The position numbers and the translations under genes were made by a program. A stretch of 11,195 nt of DNA from Paracoccaceae bacterium (GTDB lineage: Bacteria > Pseudomonadota > Alphaproteobacteria > Rhodobacterales > Rhodobacteraceae), in contig JALQYS010000499.1 in assembly GCA_023254015.1 (NCBI GenBank), positions 1 to 11,195 on the forward strand, written 5' to 3'. Under the pieces are notes generated by a model. It saw only the letters and a program-made list of their open reading frames with translations. It was not told the origin of the DNA and made no database searches. Positions 6,837 to 11,195 of the stretch are shown in pieces. Every line of letters starts with the position of its first letter. The stretch's first letter is position 1.

Positions 6837-6841
6837 AGGAG
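6837..6841 (+). promoter_or_regulatory. Ribosome binding site that fixes the pmbA start
   Basis: AGGAG lies six bases before ATG 6848, an ideal arrangement. This rules against the in-frame GTG at 6818, which would add ten residues not expected in the family. Confidence 0.75.
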
Positions 6842-6847
6842 ACAGCC

Positions 6848-8182
6848 ATGCTTGAACGTCTGACCCATGCCCTGCTGGACGCCGCCCGCCGTGCCGGGGC
6901 CGAGGCCGCCGATGCCATGGCGGTGGATGGCCGCTCTACCTCGATCGACATCCGCGCCGGCGCATTGGAGCAGGCGGAACGGTCCGAAGCGGTGGAAATC
7001 GGCCTGCGGGTGCTGATCGGCGGGCGGCAGGCCTGCGTGTCGGCCTCGGACATCTCGGATGCCACCATCGCGGCGCTGGCCGAACGCGCCGTCGCCATGG
7101 CGCGTGAGGCGCCCGATGATCCGACCGCGGGTCTGGCAGACCCTGCGCAGATCGCCCGCGACTGGAACCTTGCCGCGCTGGAACTGGCCGATCCCGCCGA
7201 AGAACCCAGCGCCGCCGCGCTGGAGGCCGACGCCCGCGCCGCCGAAGCCGGGGCCATGGCGGCCCGTGGCATTACACAGGTGCAGGCCAGCGCGGGCTAT
7301 TCCGCCCGCCGGGTGCATCTGGCCGCGACCAACGGCTTTTCCGGCGCCTATGGCCGCACGTCCCGGTCGGTGTCGGCGGTGGCCTTCACCGGCGAAGGCA
7401 CGGCGATGGAGCGCGACTATGCCGGCGAGGGCCGGGTGTTTCAGGCCGACCTGCCGGATGCGGCAGGCATCGGCGCACTGGCCGCCGAACGCGCACTGGC
7501 GCGGGCCGGAGCGGTAAAACCCCGGACCGGACATTTTCCGGTGCTGTTTGACGAACGGGTTGCGGCCTCGTTGGTTGGGCATCTTCTGTCGGCGGTGAAC
7601 GGCACCTCGATTGCGCGCGGGGCCAGCTGGCTGCGCGACGGGCTGGGCCAACAGGTGCTGCCCAAGGGCCTGTCGATCATCGAAGACCCGCTGCGCCCGC
7701 GCATTTCCGGCTCGCGCCCCTTTGATGCCGAGGGCCTGCCTACCGCCCGCCGTGCCATTGTTCAGGACGGCGTTCTGATGGGCTGGACGCTGGATCTGGC
7801 CACGGCGCGCAAGCTGGGCATTGCCAGCACGGCCAATGCCGCGCGCGGCACCTCCTCGCCGCCGTCGCCCGCCACGTCGAACATTGACCTCACGCCCGGC
7901 AGCCTGACACGCGACGCGTTGATCGCACAGATGGGAACCGGCCTGCTGATCACGTCGCTGATCGGGTCCACCATCAACCCCACGACGGGCGATTATTCGC
8001 GTGGGGCCTCGGGGTTCTGGGTGGAGGGGGGCGAGATTCGCCATCCGGTCAATGAATGCACCATCGCGGGGAACCTGCGCGAGATGCTGCGCAGCCTGAT
8101 TGCCGCCAATGACGCCCGGGCGCATCTGTCCACCCGGGTGCCCAGCCTGCTGGTCGAAGGGCTGACCCTTGCCGGCGCGTGA
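6848..8182 (+). CDS. pmbA: TldD/PmbA family protein, PmbA (TldE)-type
   Basis: At 444 residues it is full length for PmbA/TldE, the partner that with TldD forms a heterodimeric metalloprotease cutting unfolded peptides; in enterobacteria the pair matures microcin B17 and degrades CcdA. The N-terminal half has RSTSIDIRAGALEQAERSE (29-47) and GLRVLIGG (52-59). The C-terminal half has the hallmark GSTINPTTGDYSRGASGFW (373-391) followed by EGGEIRHPVNE. I see no HExxxH zinc motif of the kind found in TldD, as expected for the non-catalytic partner. No tldD is in the window. The end overlaps cysQ by 14 bases, a pairing I recall as common in alphaproteobacteria. Start is set by AGGAG at 6837. Confidence 0.92.
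   Translation: MLERLTHALLDAARRAGAEAADAMAVDGRSTSIDIRAGALEQAERSEAVEIGLRVLIGGRQACVSASDISDATIAALAERAVAMAREAPDDPTAGLADPAQIARDWNLAALELADPAEEPSAAALEADARAAEAGAMAARGITQVQASAGYSARRVHLAATNGFSGAYGRTSRSVSAVAFTGEGTAMERDYAGEGRVFQADLPDAAGIGALAAERALARAGAVKPRTGHFPVLFDERVAASLVGHLLSAVNGTSIARGASWLRDGLGQQVLPKGLSIIEDPLRPRISGSRPFDAEGLPTARRAIVQDGVLMGWTLDLATARKLGIASTANAARGTSSPPSPATSNIDLTPGSLTRDALIAQMGTGLLITSLIGSTINPTTGDYSRGASGFWVEGGEIRHPVNECTIAGNLREMLRSLIAANDARAHLSTRVPSLLVEGLTLAGA
8156..8161 (+). promoter_or_regulatory. Ribosome binding site supporting the TTG start of cysQ
   Basis: GAAGGG inside the end of pmbA lies seven bases before TTG 8169. No in-frame ATG or GTG is available nearby that would keep the first helix of the protein, so the rare TTG start is favoured. 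Confidence 0.5.
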
Positions 8183-8942
8183 CCTTGCCCTGATCGTCGA
8201 GGCCGCCCGCAGCGCGGGGGCGGTGGCGCTGCGGTTCTGGAAGGCCAGCCCGCAGGTCTGGGAAAAGCCCGGCCTTGGCCCGGTGACAGAGGCCGACCTT
8301 GCGGTGAACACGCTGCTGCTGGAAGGCTTGCGCACCGCCCGGCCCGACTACGGCTGGTTGTCGGAAGAAACCCCTGACGACGCCCGCCGTCTTGACTGCG
8401 ACCATGTGTTCATCATCGACCCGATCGACGGCACACGGGCCTTCATCGCCGGCGAGCGGCACTTTGCCGTCTCGATCGCCGTGGCCCACAAGGGAGAGGT
8501 GGTGGCGGGTGCGGTGTTCCTTCCGGCTCTCGACAGGCTTTACACGGCAACGCGCGATGGGGCGGCGCAGATGAACGGCCAGCCCATTGCCTGCAGCGCC
8601 CGCAAGGGGCTGCAGGGCGCCGATATCCTGATGTCGAAAAGCCTGCTGGCCCCAGATCACTGGCGTGGCCCGCCACCCGATCTGAAACGCAGCTTCAGGT
8701 CGTCCATCGCCTATCGGCTTTGCCTTGTGGCCGATGGCAGCAATGACGGCATGATCACCGCCCGCGACTCGTGGGAGTGGGATATCGCCGCAGGCAGCCT
8801 GATTGCCGCGCGGGCCGGCGCCGGTGTCAGCGACCGCGCGGGGCAGCCTCTGCGTTTCAACTCGGCCGCGGCCAAGACCCCCGGCATTCTGGTGGCCCCC
8901 GCCGCGCTGCACCGCCAGCTTGTGGCCGATTTCCGCGCCTGA
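8169..8942 (+). CDS. cysQ: 3'(2'),5'-bisphosphate nucleotidase CysQ (inositol-monophosphatase family)
   Basis: This 257-residue Mg-dependent phosphatase is predicted to convert PAP to AMP (and PAPS to APS), relieving PAP toxicity from sulfate assimilation and sulfotransferases. Family motifs occur in order: VTEADLAVN (39-47), WLSEET (63-68) with the metal-binding Glu, DPIDGTRAFI (84-93) with Asp84 and Asp87, and SWEWDIAAGSLIA (201-213) with Asp205. RSSIAYRLCLVADG (177-190) is typical of the CysQ branch rather than of inositol-monophosphatases. The start is TTG 8169, inside the last 14 bases of pmbA and preceded by GAAGGG, so translation is probably coupled to pmbA. Its end lies six bases from the convergent regulator gene. 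Inositol-1-phosphatase is the main alternative. Confidence 0.88.
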   Translation: MPARDLALIVEAARSAGAVALRFWKASPQVWEKPGLGPVTEADLAVNTLLLEGLRTARPDYGWLSEETPDDARRLDCDHVFIIDPIDGTRAFIAGERHFAVSIAVAHKGEVVAGAVFLPALDRLYTATRDGAAQMNGQPIACSARKGLQGADILMSKSLLAPDHWRGPPPDLKRSFRSSIAYRLCLVADGSNDGMITARDSWEWDIAAGSLIAARAGAGVSDRAGQPLRFNSAAAKTPGILVAPAALHRQLVADFRA

Positions 8943-8948
8943 GGCGGG

Positions 8949-9899
8949 TCAATCCATCGTGGTGCGCTGCGACACCGGGGATTTGCCGAAATGTGCGCGA
9001 AACACCTTGGAGAAATGCGAGGTCGACCGAAAGCCGCAGGCCATGGCGATTTCGGTGATCGACTGTTCGGTTTGCAGCAAAAGGTTGCGCGCCCGGTTCA
9101 GCCGCATTTCCATGAAATAGTGCTTGGGGGTCGAGTTGAGGTATTTTCCGAACAACCGTTCCAGCTGGCGCGTTGAAATGCCAAGATCCTCGGCAATCAG
9201 GCTGGGCGATAGCGGTTCTTCGATGTGATCCTCCATCAAGGCAATCGCCCGCATCAGATGGCCGTTGCGCATGCCATGGCGCGATTGCAGCGACACGCGC
9301 TGCGCCGCGCTGCCTTCGCGCACGGCATTGTAGACCATCTGATCGGCCACTTCGGTGGCCAGATCGGCGCCATGGGCCCTGCCGATCAGATGCAGCATCA
9401 GGTCGGCCGCCGCCGTGCCACCCGAGGCGGTGATGACCTTTTCGCGCGCGACAAAGACGTTGCGCACCAGTTTGACCTCTGGGAATTCCTCAAGGAACAG
9501 ATCGTGGTAGGCCCAATGCACGGCGGCCTGCAGGCCATCCAGAAACCCCGCCTTGGCCAGCACATAGGCGCCCGAGCAGATCGCCCCAAGGGGCGTGCCC
9601 GCCGCCCGTTCGCGCCGCAGAAAGGTCAGCAGTTCGGGCGTAACGTGGTTCTGCATGTTGATGCCCGAGATCACGAACAGCCGGTCGACATGCCGCAACG
9701 GCTCCATCCCGCCCTGCACCAGCGTCACCGAGCCATTGGAACAGGTGGCCGTGGTGCCATTGGCGCTGATGAGCGTCCAGCGATAAAGGGGCTTGCCAGA
9801 AACCAGATTCGCGATGCGCAGGGGTTCCAGCGCACAGGAAAAGGCCAGATGCGAGAACTCTTCCAGCAGGAAGAACACGAAATGCGTGGTCTGCGCCAT
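8949..9899 (-). CDS. GlxA-family AraC-type transcriptional regulator (GbdR-like)
   Basis: This 316-residue protein combines an N-terminal class I glutamine-amidotransferase/DJ-1-like domain (about 5-190) with a C-terminal AraC DNA-binding domain (about 215-312). FFLLEEFSHLAFSCALEPLRIAN (split around 9-31) and LGAICSGAYVLAKAGFLDG (104-122) mark the first domain; Cys108 sits at the nucleophile-elbow position. The first helix-turn-helix is near LSPSLIAEDLGISTRQLERL (230-249). The second is SITEIAMACGFRSTSHFSKVF (280-300), followed by FGKSP. In pseudomonads GbdR of this family controls glycine betaine catabolism. Lying just downstream of a ProX-like gene on the same strand, it probably senses betaine, choline or a derivative. 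ATG 9899 is chosen, with AAAAGG upstream; a longer open frame reaches into the ProX gene out of its frame and is a shadow. Confidence 0.9.
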   Translation of the reverse strand: MAQTTHFVFFLLEEFSHLAFSCALEPLRIANLVSGKPLYRWTLISANGTTATCSNGSVTLVQGGMEPLRHVDRLFVISGINMQNHVTPELLTFLRRERAAGTPLGAICSGAYVLAKAGFLDGLQAAVHWAYHDLFLEEFPEVKLVRNVFVAREKVITASGGTAAADLMLHLIGRAHGADLATEVADQMVYNAVREGSAAQRVSLQSRHGMRNGHLMRAIALMEDHIEEPLSPSLIAEDLGISTRQLERLFGKYLNSTPKHYFMEMRLNRARNLLLQTEQSITEIAMACGFRSTSHFSKVFRAHFGKSPVSQRTTMD

Positions 9900-9920
9900 G
9901 GCATCTGCCTTTTGGAATGG

Positions 9921-9941
9921 GGGGCGCCCAAGGGACGCCCC
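9921..9941 (-). terminator. Possible hairpin between the ProX-like and regulator genes
   Basis: GGGGCGCC (9921-9928) and GACGCCCC (9934-9941) form an 8-bp stem with a short loop; in the minus-strand RNA the one mismatch becomes a G-U pair. It begins eight bases after the ProX stop and lacks a U-tract. It could be a terminator, or an attenuator giving more ProX than regulator. Confidence 0.45.
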
Positions 9942-9948
9942 ACCAAGA

Positions 9949-11195
9949 TCACTTTGCGGCCGCGCGGGCTTCGGCCAGCCAGCCATCGACGGTGGCGCGG
10001 TTGTCCGCGATCCACTTGTCGGCCAGACCCCAGATTTCTTCGGTGCTGTCGGCGCCCTTGCTGATCGCCAGCGCCTGGGCGGACACGTCATTCACCGGGA
10101 TCTTAGCCACTTCGAACAGGCGTTTGGCCGCCGGGTTGGCTGCAAGAAAGTCATTGCGGGCCAGGACGGTCACATTATCAACGGCAAAGCCAAGGTTCTT
10201 GCCTTCGAACACGGTGTTGGCGGTCGCGCCATCGGGCAACGAGCTGTAGGGAACGCTCAGCCATTCCACGTCCTTGCCGGGGACCAGCACGCCCGAAACC
10301 CAGTAGGGAACCCAGTTGTAGTAGATGATCGGCTGACCATTGGCGTGACGGGCAATCGCATCGCCGATGATCGCCTGGTAAGAGCCCTGGTTGTGGGTGA
10401 CGGTATCCCGCAGGCCGAATTCGGTCAGTTGATGCTCGATCACGCGCTCGCAGCCCCAGCCGGGGGTGCAGCCCACGAGGTCGGCCTTGCCATCGCCATC
10501 GGCGTCAAAGCGCTTGGCGACTTCGGGGTCCTTCAGCATGCCCAGATCGGTGATGCCGGCATCATACGAGGCCTTGTCCACCATATAGCCCTGAAGCGCG
10601 CCTTCCAGAAGGACACCAACGCGCGACATGACCGCCTCGCCGCCCGACTCCTGGAAGAAGGCATCGTGCAGGGTGACCCAGTGGTTGGCGGTAAAGTCGG
10701 CATCGCCGCCGCCAACGGCCAGGTGCATGGTCTGATATTCGGCTTCGACCGGCTCGGCCGTGGTATAGCCCAGCTCCTGCAAAGCGCGCAGCAGCAGCCA
10801 GACCTGGCTCTTGACGATCTCGTCGTTCTCGTTGATCTCGTCGGTGGCCAGCACGATGGACTTGACGTTGGTCGTCAGCGGTGTGCCGAGCTGCTCGGCC
10901 ACTGCCGCGCAGGTGCTGCGGCCCGGCGTGTGCACCTTGGCCAGTGGCATGGAGGGCGCGGGGCGCGGACCCTGCGGCGCCAGCGCCTCGGCCTTCTCGA
11001 TGTTGGCCGCGTAGTCGCTGTTCGGGCAATAGACGATGGCGTCCTCGCCGGTGGCAGCGATCACCTGGAACTCTTCGGACAGGTCGCCCCCGATGGCACC
11101 GCTGTCAGCGGCCACGGCACGGTAGGTCAGGCCAAAGCGGTCAAAGATGCGGCGGTAGGCAGCGGCCATGACCTGGTAGCTGGCCTTGGCGCTCG
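9949..11195 (-). CDS. Chimeric ORF: prolyl-tRNA synthetase segment joined to ProX-like glycine betaine/proline-binding protein (5' end outside window)
   Basis: One uninterrupted minus-strand frame runs from the right edge to TGA at 9949-9951. Numbering from the Met at 11169, residues 1 to about 127 are prolyl-tRNA synthetase. From about 128 to 406 the protein matches ProX, the periplasmic binding protein of the ProU betaine/proline ABC importer. ProX landmarks are ALQELGY (129-135), DFTANHWVTLHD (158-169), DPEVAKRFD (214-222), GCTPGWGCE (233-241), DTVTHNQGSY (255-264), YYNWVPYWVSG (283-293) and PGKDVEWL (297-304). The three tryptophans of the betaine cage (164, 238, 286) and the Cys pair (234, 240) are kept. 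The signal peptide and roughly the first 28 mature residues of ProX are missing, so as read the product would not be exported. The frame is open at the window edge, so Met 11169 need not be the start. It is a real fusion or an assembly join; the ProX identity itself is secure. Confidence 0.85.
   Translation of the reverse strand, partial: SAKASYQVMAAAYRRIFDRFGLTYRAVAADSGAIGGDLSEEFQVIAATGEDAIVYCPNSDYAANIEKAEALAPQGPRPAPSMPLAKVHTPGRSTCAAVAEQLGTPLTTNVKSIVLATDEINENDEIVKSQVWLLLRALQELGYTTAEPVEAEYQTMHLAVGGGDADFTANHWVTLHDAFFQESGGEAVMSRVGVLLEGALQGYMVDKASYDAGITDLGMLKDPEVAKRFDADGDGKADLVGCTPGWGCERVIEHQLTEFGLRDTVTHNQGSYQAIIGDAIARHANGQPIIYYNWVPYWVSGVLVPGKDVEWLSVPYSSLPDGATANTVFEGKNLGFAVDNVTVLARNDFLAANPAAKRLFEVAKIPVNDVSAQALAISKGADSTEEIWGLADKWIADNRATVDGWLAEARAAAK
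10783..10800 (-). other. Junction between the ProRS-like and ProX-like segments
   Basis: On the minus strand the junction reads TGG CTG CTG CTG CGC GCT. ProRS proteins normally continue QVWLLLLRGDH; here one Leu is missing and the sequence turns into RALQELGY, which matches ProX (SRALEKLGY in E. coli). The CTG repeat followed by CGCGC could fit either parent, so the breakpoint lies within a short region of microhomology. Confidence 0.75.
10789..11195 (-). other. proS: Internal segment of a long-type prolyl-tRNA synthetase (class II core plus start of INS editing domain)
   Basis: The frame enters at the right edge as SAKASYQV, then M. It continues with AYRRIFDRFGLTYRAVAADS (4-23), AIGGDLSEEFQVIA (25-38), GEDAIVYC and SDYAANIEKAEALA, the class II core around the proline pocket. 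VHTPGRSTCAAVAEQLG (79-95) and NVKSIVLATD (101-110), with the INS-domain lysine Lys103, open the insertion editing domain; KSQVWLLL closes the fragment. The anticodon-binding domain and the rest are absent. Rhodobacterales normally have a short ProRS without this insertion. To my memory the wording resembles betaproteobacterial enzymes. All 7 Asp codons are GAC and 8 of 9 Glu codons are GAG, unlike the ProX part. Confidence 0.85.

Noticed and set aside
6818..6847. GTG 6818 as start of pmbA
   Set aside because: AGGAG six bases before ATG 6848 is much better, and the extra residues are not family-like.
6785..8335. A 516-residue minus-strand open frame opposite pmbA
   Set aside because: It is antisense to the clear PmbA motifs, Arg/Gly/Gln-rich, with no family resemblance.
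9225..10064. A 279-residue plus-strand open frame opposite the regulator
   Set aside because: It is antisense to the AraC/GlxA gene, whose two helix-turn-helix motifs are unmistakable.
9900..10091. A 64-residue N-terminal extension of the GlxA-like regulator
   Set aside because: It would overlap the ProX gene in another frame and has shadow-like composition. The family N-terminus and an AAAAGG site fit ATG 9899.
1..11195. Mobile elements, CRISPR, tRNA or a defence island
   Set aside because: I saw no transposase, integrase, direct-repeat array, cloverleaf or nuclease/helicase motif. Apart from the right-end join the genes look like ordinary chromosomal genes.

Overview
The window looks like chromosomal DNA of a high-GC alphaproteobacterium, most likely of the Rhodobacteraceae. 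This rests on strong G/C preference at third codon positions, tightly packed or overlapping genes, and families typical of that group: a TauE/SafE exporter paired with a TIGR02186/Alph_Pro_TM protein, a DUF2125-like secreted protein, a pmbA-cysQ overlap, and a GlxA/GbdR-like regulator beside a ProX-type betaine-binding protein. No rRNA, tRNA, CRISPR array, transposase or phage gene was seen, and no stretch over 300 bases lacks a gene.

Layout. Positions 1-1179 (+): the end of an unrecognised gene, overlapping a D-2-hydroxyacid dehydrogenase. Positions 1186-1272: a long imperfect inverted repeat. Positions 1301-1960 (+): a PAPS-type sulfotransferase. Positions 2080-3773 (+): the exporter and its overlapping periplasmic/membrane partner, with a probable promoter at 2020. 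Positions 3780-5137 (-): an SDR oxidoreductase followed by a short crotonase-fold protein, as a two-gene operon. Positions 5138-5259: a compact divergent promoter region. Positions 5260-6744 (+): the DUF2125-like protein, ending in a clear hairpin. Positions 6848-8942 (+): pmbA and cysQ, overlapping, with a TTG start for cysQ. Positions 8949-9899 (-): a GlxA-family AraC regulator, downstream of a ProX-like gene at 9949 and beyond.

The most striking feature is at the right end. One uninterrupted minus-strand ORF reads from an internal piece of a long-type prolyl-tRNA synthetase (about 10789-11195) directly into a ProX protein that lacks its signal peptide and first strand (9949 to about 10788). 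Codon choice changes at the join. This is either a real gene fusion or, more likely, a chimeric join near a contig end.

Functional threads. Three genes touch sulfur metabolism. The sulfotransferase would release PAP, CysQ would hydrolyse PAP, and the TauE/SafE protein may export sulfite or organosulfur compounds. They are not one operon. ProX and the GlxA-like regulator suggest glycine betaine or choline uptake and its control. The remaining genes are ordinary housekeeping or metabolic genes. I do not see a clear new defence or mobile system. The candidates worth pursuing are the proS-proX join, the 87-bp inverted repeat, the crotonase homologue lacking both catalytic glutamates, and the exporter/TIGR02186 pair.
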